NCBI RefSeq assembly: GCF_017220215.1
Contig: NZ_CP071132.1
Span: 186,001 to 250,000, forward strand
Direction of reading: 5' to 3'
DNA from: Caballeronia sp. M1242
Lineage (GTDB): Bacteria > Pseudomonadota > Gammaproteobacteria > Burkholderiales > Burkholderiaceae
Length of the DNA stretch: 64,000 bases
Position numbers and translations under genes: made by a program
Part shown: positions 17,584 through 26,633 of the stretch, piece after piece
Numbering within the stretch: position 1 is the first letter of the stretch
Layout of the letters: each line of letters begins with the position of its first letter
The notes under the pieces: generated by a model
What the model was told of the DNA's origin: nothing
What the model saw: only the letters and a program-made list of their open reading frames with translations
Databases searched by the model: none

Positions 17584-19251
17584 ATGAAACGTTTCATCCC
17601 GGCTCTGCTGCTGGCCGCGTCGGCGGCCGTCATCGCGGCGAGCCAGACGCTCGCGGCGACGTCCAGCAGCCCTTCCATCACGCAGCCCACCCGGGTCGAC
17701 AACCTCCCCGGCTACAACCAGCCGAACCAGTATCTCTCGCGCCGCGCGACGAAGATCGCGGACAACATGGAGCCCGTCGTCGAGCACGCCGATCAGGCCG
17801 ACGAGGCAGCGCAAAAGCTCGCCGCGCTGCGCGGCAAGACCGGCAAGCGGCCGAATATCGTCGTCTTTCTGCTCGACGACGTGGGCTACAGCGACTTCGG
17901 CTTCAACGGCGGCGGCGACGCCGTGGGCAACGCGACGCCGGACGTCGACCGCATCGCAAAGCAAAGCCTCATTCTGAGCTCGGCGTATTCGCAGCCGAGC
18001 TGCTCGCCCACGCGCGCCACCATCATGACCGGGCAGAACATGGCGCACCACGGCATTCAGGTGCCGCCGATGTACGGCCAGCCGGGCGGACTCGCGGGAC
18101 TCACCACCCTGCCCGAAGTGCTGTCGCGCGCGGGCTATACGACGCAGGCGGTCGGCAAGTGGCATATGGGCGAGAACGAAGGTTCGCAGCCGCAGAACGT
18201 CGGCTTCGACGACTTCCGCGGGTTCCTCTCCGTGTCCGACATGTACACGGAATGGCGCGATCCGCAGTACAACCCCGAGGTCGCGCTCAGTCCGGAGCGG
18301 TATCGCTACATCCTGAATCTGCCGTTCAACAAGAGCGATGTTCATGCAGTGAAAGGCGGCAAGATCGAGAGCCTCTACGAGATCAACACGGACACCATCA
18401 AGGATCTCGATCGGAAGTGGCTGGACTACACGGTCGCGTTTCTCGACCGGCAGAAAGACGCCGCGAAGCCCTTCTTTCTCTATTACGCGCCGCGCGCCTG
18501 CCATTTCGACAACTATCCGAACGACTACTACCGCGGCCGGTCGGCGGCGCGCACGAACTATGGCGATTGCATCGTCGAGGTGAACGACATCTTCAAGAAG
18601 ATGATCGACACGCTTGAAGCCAATGGCGAGCTGGACAACACGATCATCTTCTTCGCCTCCGACAACGGGCCGGAACAGGAAGTGCAGCCCGCCGGACGCA
18701 CGATGTTTCGCGGCGGCAAGGGTTCGACGTGGGAAGGCGGCGTGCGCTCGCCGTTTTTCGTCTACTGGAAAGGCATGGTCGAGCCGCGCCGCTCGGACGG
18801 CCTGTTCGATTTCGCCGACATCTTCAATACGTCGGTCGCCCTCGCCGGTCAGCCCGGCGCGGCTGTATCGAAGCTCGTGCCGGCGAGTAGCTATATCGAC
18901 GGCATCGACCAGACTTCGTTCCTGCTCGCCGACAAAGGCGTGTCGAACCGGCGCAGCATCTTCTACTTCTGGAACGACGACCTCTCGGCCGTGCGCGTCG
19001 ACGAATTCAAGCTGATGCAGAAGATGCAAGTGGGCGATTCGGTCACGCGGCAAGGCTACAACGGCGGCTTCTCCGGCACGATGCAGTCGGCGTGGACCGC
19101 GCTCGTCTTCAATCTGTACAGCGACCCGAAAGAAGAGGAGTCCGTTGCAATTCGTCACATTCCGGTCTCGGTGCCGCTCGTGGCGGAAATGCAGCGGTAT
19201 CGCGAGGTGCTCAAGAAATACCCGCCACGCCACGTAATCTCCCTGAAGTGA
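17584..19251 (+). CDS. Secreted sulfatase (Cys-type, formylglycine-dependent)
   Basis: A 555-residue protein with a Sec signal peptide ([20 protein letters not shown], cleavage near LAA). The sulfatase domain starts with [17 protein letters not shown], which holds the paired metal-binding Asp residues. The activation motif [12 protein letters not shown] has the Cys that must be converted to formylglycine. [11 protein letters not shown] and [11 protein letters not shown] supply the Lys/His and the Asp-Asn metal ligands. The size and motifs fit arylsulfatase A-like enzymes that hydrolyse sulfate esters in the periplasm. GGAGAC before ATG supports the start. The next gene encodes a formylglycine-generating enzyme, so the pair is self-sufficient for maturation. 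Confidence 0.93.
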   Translation: MKRFIPALLLAASAAVIAASQTLAATSSSPSITQPTRVDNLPGYNQPNQYLSRRATKIADNMEPVVEHADQADEAAQKLAALRGKTGKRPNIVVFLLDDVGYSDFGFNGGGDAVGNATPDVDRIAKQSLILSSAYSQPSCSPTRATIMTGQNMAHHGIQVPPMYGQPGGLAGLTTLPEVLSRAGYTTQAVGKWHMGENEGSQPQNVGFDDFRGFLSVSDMYTEWRDPQYNPEVALSPERYRYILNLPFNKSDVHAVKGGKIESLYEINTDTIKDLDRKWLDYTVAFLDRQKDAAKPFFLYYAPRACHFDNYPNDYYRGRSAARTNYGDCIVEVNDIFKKMIDTLEANGELDNTIIFFASDNGPEQEVQPAGRTMFRGGKGSTWEGGVRSPFFVYWKGMVEPRRSDGLFDFADIFNTSVALAGQPGAAVSKLVPASSYIDGIDQTSFLLADKGVSNRRSIFYFWNDDLSAVRVDEFKLMQKMQVGDSVTRQGYNGGFSGTMQSAWTALVFNLYSDPKEEESVAIRHIPVSVPLVAEMQRYREVLKKYPPRHVISLK

Positions 19252-19257
19252 TGCGCG

Positions 19258-19285
19258 GCGCCCGCTCTCCCGCGAGAGCGGGCGC
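19258..19285 (+). other. Perfect 12-bp hairpin between sulfatase and maturase genes
   Basis: GCGCCCGCTCTC and GAGAGCGGGCGC pair perfectly with a four-base loop, six bases after the sulfatase stop and 22 bases before the maturase start. There is no T run, so it is more likely to stabilise the upstream message or reduce expression of the second gene than to end transcription fully. Confidence 0.6.
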
Positions 19286-19307
19286 TCAGGCGCGAACGAG
19301 ACTCGAG

Positions 19308-20441
19308 ATGAAGCTCACGATTCGACAACGGCGCTTTGCGAGCGTCGTGGCGCTTGCCGTCATGCTGGCGGGCTCCGCTCTCGCTTACTACGAATACGAG
19401 CGGCGCGAGCCTGCGGCGCTGACCGTCGGCGACGGCCGCAGCGGCCCGAACGACATGGTATGGATACCGGGCGGCACGTTCACGATGGGCAGCGCACACC
19501 CGCACGCACTGCCGAACGAAGGCCCGGCGCACACGGTCAAGCTCGGCGGCTACTGGATGGACCGGCACGATGTCACGAATGCCGAGTTCGCGCGCTTCGT
19601 CGCGGCGACCGGCTATGTGACCACGGCGGAGCGCAAGCCTCGCTGGGAAGATCTGCAAGTGCAGTTGCCGCCGGGCACGCCGCGTCCGCCCGAGAGCACG
19701 CTGGTTCCCGGCGCGCTCGTCTTTACCGGCACCGACGCCCCCGTGCCGCTCAACGACTACACGCGCTGGTGGACATTCGTGCCCGGCGCAAACTGGCGGC
19801 ATCCGACCGGGCCTGACAGCAGCATCGCCGGCAAGGAAAATCATCCGGTCGTGCAGGTGTCGTACGAGGACGCGCTCGCCTATGCGCGCTGGGCGCACAA
19901 GCGGCTGCCGACCGAGGCCGAATGGGAGTACGCCGCGCGTGGCGGCCTGCAACAGGCGGACTTCGCGTGGGGCGCGGAATTCGCGCCGGGCGGCCGCCAG
20001 ATGGCCAACACGTGGAACGACAGCGCGCACACGTTTCCCGTCAATCTGCCGGACGCGCACGAGAAGGTGCAGGTCGGCACGTCGCCGGTCGGCAGTTTTC
20101 CGGCGAACGGCTATGGCCTCTTCGATATGGCCGGCAACGTGTGGCAGTGGGTCGCGGACTGGTATCGCGCCGACGCGTTTCGCATCGAAGCGGCTCGCGG
20201 CGATGTCGTGAGCAATCCGGCGGGACCGACGCAGAGTTTCGATCCGGAGAACGGCCCAACGGCCTACGCGCCGGAACGCGTGACGCGCGGCGGCTCCTTT
20301 CTGTGCAGCGAAACGTATTGCCAAAGCTACCGCGTGAGCGCGCGGCGCGGCACCGACCCGATGAACGGCATGTCGCACCTGGGTTTCCGTCTCGCGATGG
20401 ACCAGAGCGAGTGGAAGGCCGAGCGGGCGCATAGCCGTTGA
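19308..20441 (+). CDS. Formylglycine-generating enzyme (SUMF1/FGE family) with N-terminal membrane anchor
   Basis: A 377-residue protein. Residues 9-26 form one hydrophobic segment that would anchor the domain on the periplasmic side. The FGE-sulfatase domain runs from MVWIPGGTFTMGS to GFRLA, with KLPTEAEWEYAARGG-like and GNVWQWVADWY landmarks. RGGSFLCSETYCQSYRVSAR matches the active-site segment of FGE, including the two Cys spaced five apart that bind copper and drive oxidation of the sulfatase Cys. Many family members lack these cysteines, so their presence supports true sulfatase maturation. It follows the sulfatase by 56 bases on the same strand. Confidence 0.92.
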   Translation: MKLTIRQRRFASVVALAVMLAGSALAYYEYERREPAALTVGDGRSGPNDMVWIPGGTFTMGSAHPHALPNEGPAHTVKLGGYWMDRHDVTNAEFARFVAATGYVTTAERKPRWEDLQVQLPPGTPRPPESTLVPGALVFTGTDAPVPLNDYTRWWTFVPGANWRHPTGPDSSIAGKENHPVVQVSYEDALAYARWAHKRLPTEAEWEYAARGGLQQADFAWGAEFAPGGRQMANTWNDSAHTFPVNLPDAHEKVQVGTSPVGSFPANGYGLFDMAGNVWQWVADWYRADAFRIEAARGDVVSNPAGPTQSFDPENGPTAYAPERVTRGGSFLCSETYCQSYRVSARRGTDPMNGMSHLGFRLAMDQSEWKAERAHSR

Positions 20442-20460
20442 CTGCAGCATTCGGCCGCGC

Positions 20461-20880
20461 TTGGGCTGGCCGGAGGGTATGGCTTGGAATCCATATCCGT
20501 ACGGATCGGCGCTGGACGTCGGCGGCGGGTATTCGGCGCGGCAGGCGCTTCGAAGTGCTACTTCGTTGCGCAGCGCGAGCATCATCGGCCGCGAGACGTT
20601 CGACGACGAGCGCGCGATGCGGCTCGCGAGCGATATCGGCGCGCGGCATCAGCAAGGCTGCGTGTGCGCGCGCGTCGCGTACGTGCAAAGCGGCGCCGAC
20701 GCGGCCGGCCTGCAACGGCTCACCCCTTCGGCCGATACCTTCAGGAAACCCTTGCTCTCGACGAAGCATCAACTCGCGTGGGACTGCGAGATGGTGAGCG
20801 TCGGCGTTTCGGCCCATGCTCGCGAACGACGCGAAATATCGCTTCTCGGCCTGGCCTCGATAAAAGACGCGCTCCGATAA
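20461..20880 (+). pseudogene. Acyl-CoA reductase (LuxC-like) relic
   Basis: An open frame of 139 codons directly after the maturase gene. SIIGRETFDDERAMRLASDI followed by HQQGCVCARVAYVQSGADAA strongly resembles the central part of LuxC-type acyl-CoA reductases, including the Cys of the NQ(Q/E)-C region; PLLSTK also fits. A full enzyme has about 400-480 residues, and both the N-terminal half and most of the C-terminal half are missing, so this looks like a deletion product. An intact copy would convert acyl-CoA to aldehyde and would pair naturally with the adjacent acyl-CoA ligase. It could still be expressed as a short protein, since the frame is open. Confidence 0.5.
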
Positions 20881-20881
20881 G

Positions 20882-20919
20882 CGAAACGCCGCGCGCTCTC
20901 GCACGCGCGCGGCGTTTCG
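20882..20919. terminator. Strong hairpin between convergent genes
   Basis: CGAAACGCCGCGCG and CGCGCGGCGTTTCG form a 14-base perfect stem with a ten-base loop, between the reductase relic and the convergent acyl-CoA ligase gene. The AAA/TTT in the stem base gives a T run for both strands, so it can end transcription both ways. Confidence 0.75.
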
Positions 20920-20937
20920 GGCGACGCTCCCGCAGCG

Positions 20938-22644
20938 TCAGTGTTGCGCTTGCAGGACTTCGTCCTCGAAAATGACCGATTGCCCGAGTTCGGCCCACGC
21001 GCGGGCAGCCGACAGGTAACGCTCCTCGATACTGCCGCGCCTGATTTTCATCGTCGGCGTGAGCAGGCCGCTGTCGATCCGCCACGAATCCTTGACGACC
21101 ACGATGAAGTCCAGCTTCTCGTGGTCTTCGAGCGTCGCGTTAACGTTGTCCAGCAACGCGCGCAGTTCCGCCCGCAAGGCTTCGCGCGTCGCGGGGGCGT
21201 CCAGATCGCCCTGTGCCGCCGCCGACAGCATCACGAGCGCGAACGGCTGCGCGAATGCCGGTCCGGTGACGCAGACCGCTTCCACCTTCGGATGACTCAG
21301 CCGGTTCTCTATCGGCGCGGGGGTCACGTATTTGCCCTTGCTCGTTTTGAAGATCTCCTTCACTCGACCGGTGATCTTCAGCCGGCCGATCTCGTCCAGT
21401 TCACCGCGATCGCCTGTCCTGAAGAATCCGTCTTCCGTGAAACTGTCCGCAGTCAGCTCGGGCTGGCGATAGTACCCGAGCATCATCGTCGGCGACTTCA
21501 GCAGAATCTCGCCACTCTCGGCTATCTTGCATTCGACGTCGGGCATCGCCTGGCCCGAATAGCCGAGGCGCACAAGTCCGGGGCGGCTGTAGTGCGAATA
21601 CGAGAAGTTCTCCGTCATCCCGTACACGTCCAGCAGTTCGAGACCGAGCGCGCGATACCAGTCCGTGATTTCCTCCGGCAGCGGCGCGGACCCGGTGAAC
21701 GCGAGCCGCGTGGCGTCAAGGCCGAGCATAGTCAAGATCTGGCGTTTGAGCGCGCCGGCTTCGGGCGTGTCCGAAGGCAGCAGCGCCTGCTGCTCTTGCG
21801 GCAGCTTCGCGCAGATGCCGTGATAGAACTTGGTCCACAGACGCGGCATGGAGATGAAAAGCGTGGGCCGCGCCCGCAGCAGATCTTGCACGAAGGTCGC
21901 AAGGCTGTCGTTGAAGAACACGCGAAAGCCGTGGCACAGCGAATTGGCCTCGACGAACGAGCGCTCGGCCGTGTGCGCGAGCGGCAAATACGAGAGCACG
22001 CGCTCGGCCGGCGTGAAGCTGCCGAAGTCGCCCGAGCGCGTGGCGTACGCGAAGATGGTGCCGAAGCTGTGCATGACGCCCTTTGGACGCCCAGTGCTGC
22101 CCGACGTGTAGATGATCGTCGCGAGTTCGTCCGGCGACGGCAGATGCACGTCTTCGAGCGGCGCGGTGTCGGCGACGATATCGCTCCACCAGGACGCTTC
22201 GGGCGTGGCCGGCGACATCGGCAGGCCGACGAGCCGGGCGTTCGCAGGAACGACCTTGCGGATGGCGTTCCATGCGTCGGTCACGCCGTCGAGCTTGCCG
22301 ACGAATACCACGCGCACGTTGCAATGCTCGAAGACGTATCGAGCGGTATCGGGATTGATCGTGGGATAGAGCGGCACCGAAACGTGGCCGGCGAGCCAGA
22401 TGGCCAAATCCGCGATGATCCAGTGCGCGCTGTTCTTGCCGACGATGGAGATAGAGCTGCCTGGGGGCAACTGTAACGAGCGCAGCCAGCCGGCCATGCG
22501 CCGCGCCTCGTCGCCGACGTCCTTCCACGTGTAGTCGACGACGTGTCCGTCCGGCGTCGGTTCGGTCAGATAGATCGCATCCGGTTGCGTTTGCTCCCAG
22601 TGCAGAAACCGATGAACCAAGGTTCCCGAATTCGTACCGCTCAT
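20938..22644 (-). CDS. Long-chain acyl-CoA ligase (AMP-forming)
   Basis: A 568-residue adenylate-forming enzyme. The P-loop-like motif is TIIYTSGSTGRPKGVMHS; YGMTENFSYS is the A5 motif; FFRTGDRGELDEIGRLKITG holds the ATP-binding Asp; and IFKTSKGKYVTPAPIE carries the C-terminal hinge and catalytic Lys region. It activates a carboxylic acid with ATP and CoA; the length and the LKITGR-KEIFKTSKGKYV form are those of long-chain fatty acid ligases of the FACL/bubblegum kind. The start at 22644 has GGGAGACATC upstream; a longer frame to 23070 has no protein-like sequence. Copy D of the inverted repeat lies about 190 bases upstream. Confidence 0.92.
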   Translation of the reverse strand: MSGTNSGTLVHRFLHWEQTQPDAIYLTEPTPDGHVVDYTWKDVGDEARRMAGWLRSLQLPPGSSISIVGKNSAHWIIADLAIWLAGHVSVPLYPTINPDTARYVFEHCNVRVVFVGKLDGVTDAWNAIRKVVPANARLVGLPMSPATPEASWWSDIVADTAPLEDVHLPSPDELATIIYTSGSTGRPKGVMHSFGTIFAYATRSGDFGSFTPAERVLSYLPLAHTAERSFVEANSLCHGFRVFFNDSLATFVQDLLRARPTLFISMPRLWTKFYHGICAKLPQEQQALLPSDTPEAGALKRQILTMLGLDATRLAFTGSAPLPEEITDWYRALGLELLDVYGMTENFSYSHYSRPGLVRLGYSGQAMPDVECKIAESGEILLKSPTMMLGYYRQPELTADSFTEDGFFRTGDRGELDEIGRLKITGRVKEIFKTSKGKYVTPAPIENRLSHPKVEAVCVTGPAFAQPFALVMLSAAAQGDLDAPATREALRAELRALLDNVNATLEDHEKLDFIVVVKDSWRIDSGLLTPTMKIRRGSIEERYLSAARAWAELGQSVIFEDEVLQAQH

Positions 22645-23103
22645 GATGTCTCCCACTCTATTCTTAAAATATGCCGCATCCATACTCGATGAGCGTATGC
22701 CGCGCGAGTCGGCTCGGCCAAGCGCTGATGCGCGCTCGCGGCGCGATGGCAAGTCGATCCGCGCGGCGCACCTCCGTTCACGTGGCCGCCGTTGACGCGG
22801 AACGACACAACAATACGCCGATACGGTCCTGCGTCGCCCACCCGTAAATAGGGGGGACGCGGCAGCGCAAACGGACGAAGCGCGCTTCGGCTCCGGCGCG
22901 CAGTCCATGCGAGCTCGGACTTGCATTCTATTGCGGCGGGCGATGCGCTCGACGGCGCGAGGCGCAAAGGCATTCAGGAATGCCAGAATGAAGAACGCGG
23001 CAGCCGTGGACTCCTGATGGAGCCGCGCGCCGCCGCGTGCAGCGCAGGCTCGCTTGCGCGAGCCCGGCATGGGTGACTTACGTCTGTCGCTTACGTCTGT
23101 CGC
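22645..23103. other. 459-base intergenic region
   Basis: No gene seen. It holds inverted repeat copy D (22831-22860), a hairpin GGCTCGC-TTGC-GCGAGCC at 23047-23064 lying downstream of the haloperoxidase gene (possible terminator without T run), and a direct repeat of ACGTCTGTCGCTT at about 23081-23106 that runs into the haloperoxidase stop codon. Confidence 0.5.
22831..22860. promoter_or_regulatory. C-tract/G-tract inverted repeat, copy D
   Basis: GCGTCGCCCACCC and GGGGGGACGC flank GTAAATA; the outer GCGTC/GACGC arms pair perfectly and the C tract has one interruption. The left half (complement GGGTGGGCGACGC) closely matches the left half of copy C (complement GGGGGGCGACGCG). It lies about 190 bases upstream of the acyl-CoA ligase. 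Confidence 0.45.
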
Positions 23104-23940
23104 TTAGGACTGAATGAACGCGAGAAGGTCCGCGTTGAGCGTTTCCGCGTTGACCGTCAACATGCCGTGCGAGAAGCCGGGATACGTCTTCAGCGTGCCG
23201 TTCTTGAGCAGTTTGATCGACTTCAACGCGGCATCGGCGATGGGCACGATCTGATCGTCTTCGCCGTGCAGCACGAGCGTCGGCACGGAGATGGCGCGCA
23301 GGTCTTCCGTCTGGTCGGTCTCGGAGAACGCCTTGATGCCGTCGTAGTGCGCCTTGGCGCTACCCATCATGCCCTGGCGCCACCAGTTCTGGATCACGCC
23401 CTGATGCGCGGTCGCGCCCGGACGATTGAATCCGTAAAACGGACCCGCGGGAACATCGACGAAAAACTGCGCGCGGTTGTCGGCGAGCGCCTTACGGAAG
23501 CCGTCGAACACGTCGAGCGGCAGGCCTTCGGGATTCGCTTCGGTCTTGAGCATGAGCGGCGGCACGGCGCTGACGAGCACGGCCTTGGCGACGCGCCCCG
23601 CCGGTTCGCCGTGCTTCGCCACATAGCGCGCCACTTCCCCGCCGCCGGTCGAATGGCCGATGTGCACCGCATTGCGCAGGTCGAGCGCCTCGACGACGGC
23701 GAAGGCGTCCGCCGCGTAGTGGTCCATGTCGTGTCCGTCCGAAACCTGCGTCGAGCGGCCATGACCGCGCCGGTCATGAGCGATCACGCGATAACCCTTC
23801 TGCACGAAGAAGAGCATCTGCGCGTCCCAGTCGTCGGAAGACAACGGCCAGCCGTGATGGAAGACGATCGGCTGCGCATCCTTCGGACCCCAGTCCTTGT
23901 AGAAGATTTCGACGTTGTCTTTCGTTGTGACGTACGGCAT
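23104..23940 (-). CDS. Alpha/beta hydrolase of the cofactor-free haloperoxidase (non-heme chloroperoxidase) type
   Basis: A 278-residue protein starting MPYVTTKDNVEIFYKDWGPK. The oxyanion region HHGWPLSSDDW, the nucleophile elbow GHSTGGGE, the acid in LVLHGEDDQIVP and the His in YPGFSHGM are all present. Family length is about 274-278. The start at 23940 is chosen because GAGGAA lies seven bases before it; an ATG two codons earlier is possible. These enzymes are esterases that form peracids and so show halogenating activity in vitro; the physiological substrate is usually unknown. It is monocistronic. Confidence 0.92.
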   Translation of the reverse strand: MPYVTTKDNVEIFYKDWGPKDAQPIVFHHGWPLSSDDWDAQMLFFVQKGYRVIAHDRRGHGRSTQVSDGHDMDHYAADAFAVVEALDLRNAVHIGHSTGGGEVARYVAKHGEPAGRVAKAVLVSAVPPLMLKTEANPEGLPLDVFDGFRKALADNRAQFFVDVPAGPFYGFNRPGATAHQGVIQNWWRQGMMGSAKAHYDGIKAFSETDQTEDLRAISVPTLVLHGEDDQIVPIADAALKSIKLLKNGTLKTYPGFSHGMLTVNAETLNADLLAFIQS

Positions 23941-24391
23941 GGTCATTTCCTCTTTGACGTTATAGAGCATTAGCCGGCGATCATTTTCCGGCGCCAATAT
24001 GACAACCGCTACCGTGGGTGGCGGCTGGTACGACGAAGTGCGCAACGCGATGTGGGGAGAGTACGGACGCCGGCATCTTGGTGGAAGAGCGGCGGATGCA
24101 ATGCATTGTTGCACTGGTGCGACGTGCCTTGCAACGAAGGTGTCCGGATACCAGAATCGGGACGATGCGATGCTGAACGCTAAGAGGAATAATCGGCACG
24201 GCGCGTTGCGCACGAGCACGCCGACGCGCTTGAAGCGGGTGCGCTTTCTCACCGATCTGGCGACCGCTGCTTGAATTCCGCGCCCATCATGCACCAGCCT
24301 AAAGCCGGTTGAAGGACAATCCACCGGCTGTCTTGGAGTCAGTTCGCCATGCGCGGCGGATGAGAGCCCTGCCCTCGTCCGCCGTTTCGCC
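23941..24391. other. 451-base intergenic region
   Basis: No convincing gene. It contains the promoter region of the haloperoxidase gene, with AT-rich DNA around 23950-24000, and an inverted repeat AGCCGG...CCGGCT at about 24303-24330 close to the end of the MOSC gene. I see nothing else. Confidence 0.4.
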
Positions 24392-24898
24392 TCACGGTTG
24401 CAGAAGACCGACCGGCTCGACCAGACTGCCCGTCTCGATGACGCCCTCTTCGACGACGCGCGCCGTGACGCCGCCGAAGCCTCGCACGGCGTTGTATCCG
24501 CCCACGCCGAAGGTTTCTTCCATCCGCGAACAGGGATGACATTCACCGGTCACGAAAAGGACCGCGCTGCCGATGCGGACCTGCCGGTCCTTCAGCGCGT
24601 TCAGGTTGATGCCGTCTGTAACGATGTTGCGCCGAAGGTCCAGTGGCGACACGCGCTCGCGCCCGAGATGGCTCGCAATCGCCCGCAGGCTTTCAGCTGC
24701 GATGAGCGTGACTTGCCGATTGCCGCGCGTGCGGCTGTAGTGATCGCCTTCCAACCCTCCGTCTGTCGATGCGCGAACTGAGCGCACTTCGACGAGCGGC
24801 ACGCGCCGCGCGGCGCGCAGGCCGATCCATACGACTTTGCCCGAGCGAACCGGCGCGAGCATGAGCCGGGTCAGAGGGGAATCGGGATTGAGCGGCAT
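24392..24898 (-). CDS. MOSC-domain protein
   Basis: A 168-residue single MOSC domain. Landmarks are LEGDHYSR near the N-terminus, RQVTLIAAESL, RRNIVTDGINLNAL and the conserved Cys in GECHPCSRMEE, which in this family handles sulfur or molybdenum cofactor. MOSC proteins such as YiiM reduce N-hydroxylated compounds with molybdenum cofactor. The start at 24898 is the first ATG that precedes domain sequence; no strong ribosome binding site is seen. It lies 43 bases after the gene upstream and is probably in one transcript with it. Confidence 0.88.
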   Translation of the reverse strand: MPLNPDSPLTRLMLAPVRSGKVVWIGLRAARRVPLVEVRSVRASTDGGLEGDHYSRTRGNRQVTLIAAESLRAIASHLGRERVSPLDLRRNIVTDGINLNALKDRQVRIGSAVLFVTGECHPCSRMEETFGVGGYNAVRGFGGVTARVVEEGVIETGSLVEPVGLLQP

Positions 24899-24941
24899 CG
24901 ATCGATGAGGTTCACGTGGCAGTGGGCCATTCTCGTGCGGT

Positions 24942-25502
24942 TCACGTTTCCGCGCTCGTCGGCGTCCAGCCGAAGACCTCCTCGAAACGCTCGCGAAACG
25001 GCGTTCGAATGCCGGCGGGCGACTGCCGGACATAGGCTTCGGCGCGGCCGCGCTCTTCTTCGCCGAGCGATTGCAGATAGGTGACCGCTTCATCGACGCT
25101 CGGCATGCGGCCGTTGACCTCACGCGATTTGGGCGGCAGCGCCGTCCAGATCACGGCGTCGGCGCCGTTGCGTTCGAGCCATGAGGCGATTGCATGCGAT
25201 TGCGGATACGTCATGCCTGAGGGCGCGGGAATGCTGCCGATCCATTCGACGACATTGGCCCGCACATCCTCACGCGCGCGCAACGCCTCGCGCGCGGCGT
25301 CGAGCGAGTCGAGAGCGACCCGCGCCCAGAACGTGGGTTGCAAAGGTCCCGACTCCAGTACGACGAGGCTCACGATCTCGCCGTCCGAATGGCGTGCGAA
25401 TTCGAGCGGAAGCAGCGGGCCGCCCTCGCGCCATTCTCCGTCGATGGGGAACCCTTTGAGATTCCATAGCAACGACCCCCACGCCACACAGACGATGTTC
25501 AT
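24942..25502 (-). CDS. Conserved protein, possibly gamma-glutamylcyclotransferase-like
   Basis: A 186-residue cytoplasmic protein beginning MNIVCVAWGSLLWNLKGFPI. The AWGSLLW opening followed by GPLLPLEFARHS recalls the first strand and loop of the gamma-glutamylcyclotransferase fold (a YGSL-like motif), but I do not see a clear catalytic Glu motif, so this is only a hint. Other recognisable stretches are PSGMTYPQSHAIASWLER and IRTPFRERFEEVFGW at the C-terminus. The start is set at the ATG just before the first strand. It is probably co-transcribed with the MOSC gene. Confidence 0.7.
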   Translation of the reverse strand: MNIVCVAWGSLLWNLKGFPIDGEWREGGPLLPLEFARHSDGEIVSLVVLESGPLQPTFWARVALDSLDAAREALRAREDVRANVVEWIGSIPAPSGMTYPQSHAIASWLERNGADAVIWTALPPKSREVNGRMPSVDEAVTYLQSLGEEERGRAEAYVRQSPAGIRTPFRERFEEVFGWTPTSAET

Positions 25503-25799
25503 GCGTTTCGCTTTCGTTGAAAAGGCTGGAGAAGCGAGCACGCCGCATGCCCACGAGATGCCGGGCGCGCGGCGCCGGTCGTCGCGCTGATTCGCGCGCA
25601 CTGCCGGTTAGCGCAATGGAAATCGTGGCCGGAGCCGAAGTGCGCCGCTGATCACAGTGGACGCCATGACGTCCAAGGCCACGTAGACGAGCCATCCGAG
25701 TCGGGCCGCTTTCAGGGCGAACAGCGTGGACGAATCATGGAAAGCCCGACAACGAGTCGCGCAGTGATCAAACGTTGAACCGCGCGTCAGGTCCCTGTA
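25503..25799. other. 297-base intergenic region
   Basis: No intact gene. On the minus strand around 25610-25750 two out-of-frame stretches look like membrane-protein fragments (ARLVVGLSMI and GWLVYVALDVMASTVISG), which might be a decayed short gene, but the evidence is weak. Confidence 0.25.
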
Positions 25800-26633
25800 T
25801 CAGGCTGCTTGCGGCTCGAACGGAAACTGTTCGACTTCGCCGCCCTGCGCGACGACCACCGTGCTCTCCGGAATCTCCTGCCACCATCCGGGCAAATCGG
25901 CGAGCGGCTCGGACACGACAAGGAAGGCGTCCTCTCCGGTCATCGCGATGCGCGGATCGTCGGGATACAACTCGTGCAAGTGACGGAACGACGTGTTGTG
26001 AAAGAGCGAGCGCGACTGTCTTTCGCTCGAATAGCGGACTGCCACGATTTGCTCGCCGTCGGTTGCGCAGACCGTCATGTTCAGCGGGTCCGCCACGCCA
26101 TGGCGGCGGGCGGTGTCCTCAACGAAGGCCACCATCCGCTTGAGCGCGGTGACAGGCGCATGCGCCAGACCGAACGTGAGCGCGAGGAAGAACAGCACTT
26201 CCGAATCGGTCGATCCTTCGATCGACGGGAACAGTTCGGGCGCAACCGCCACCATCAGATCGCGGCGCAACGCCGGAAAATTGCGCACGAGGCCGTTGTG
26301 CATGAAGAGCCACCGGCCGTAACGGAACGGATGACAGTTCGTTTCCTGCGACGGCGTGCCGGTCGCCGCGCGAATGTGCGCGACGAACAGCGGCGCGTGA
26401 ATGGCGCGCGCGGCTTCGCGCAGGTTGCGATCGCTCCACGCCGGCTGAATGCAACGATAGCGAAACGGAATGTCGGTCGGATGCCCGTACCATCCGATCC
26501 CGAAGCCGTCCCCGTTGGTGGTGGTCTGGCCGAGCCGGGCGTGCAGGCTCTGGTCGATCAGCGAATGCTTCGCGTTGAAGAGCACGGTCTCGAGCTGAAG
26601 CGGATTGCCCGAATAGGCGAGCCAGCGGCACAT
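25800..26633 (-). CDS. Class II glutamine amidotransferase (YafJ-like)
   Basis: A 277-residue protein that begins MCRWLAYSGNPLQLETVLFN. Cys2 is the N-terminal nucleophile after Met removal. NGDGFGIGWYG, RAATGTPSQETNCHPF and FMHNGLV are the glutaminase-domain landmarks, and STDSEVLFFLAL is the usual later motif. Only the glutaminase domain is present, so it would use another protein or an unknown acceptor for the released ammonia. The start at 26633 has AGGAAA upstream and is required for Cys2. Confidence 0.92.
   Translation of the reverse strand: MCRWLAYSGNPLQLETVLFNAKHSLIDQSLHARLGQTTTNGDGFGIGWYGHPTDIPFRYRCIQPAWSDRNLREAARAIHAPLFVAHIRAATGTPSQETNCHPFRYGRWLFMHNGLVRNFPALRRDLMVAVAPELFPSIEGSTDSEVLFFLALTFGLAHAPVTALKRMVAFVEDTARRHGVADPLNMTVCATDGEQIVAVRYSSERQSRSLFHNTSFRHLHELYPDDPRIAMTGEDAFLVVSEPLADLPGWWQEIPESTVVVAQGGEVEQFPFEPQAA

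Noticed and set aside
15895-19233. Minus-strand frames of 493 and 610 codons opposite the dehydrogenase and sulfatase
   Set aside because: Same pattern of Arg-rich antisense frames; the plus strand has complete enzyme motifs over the same bases.
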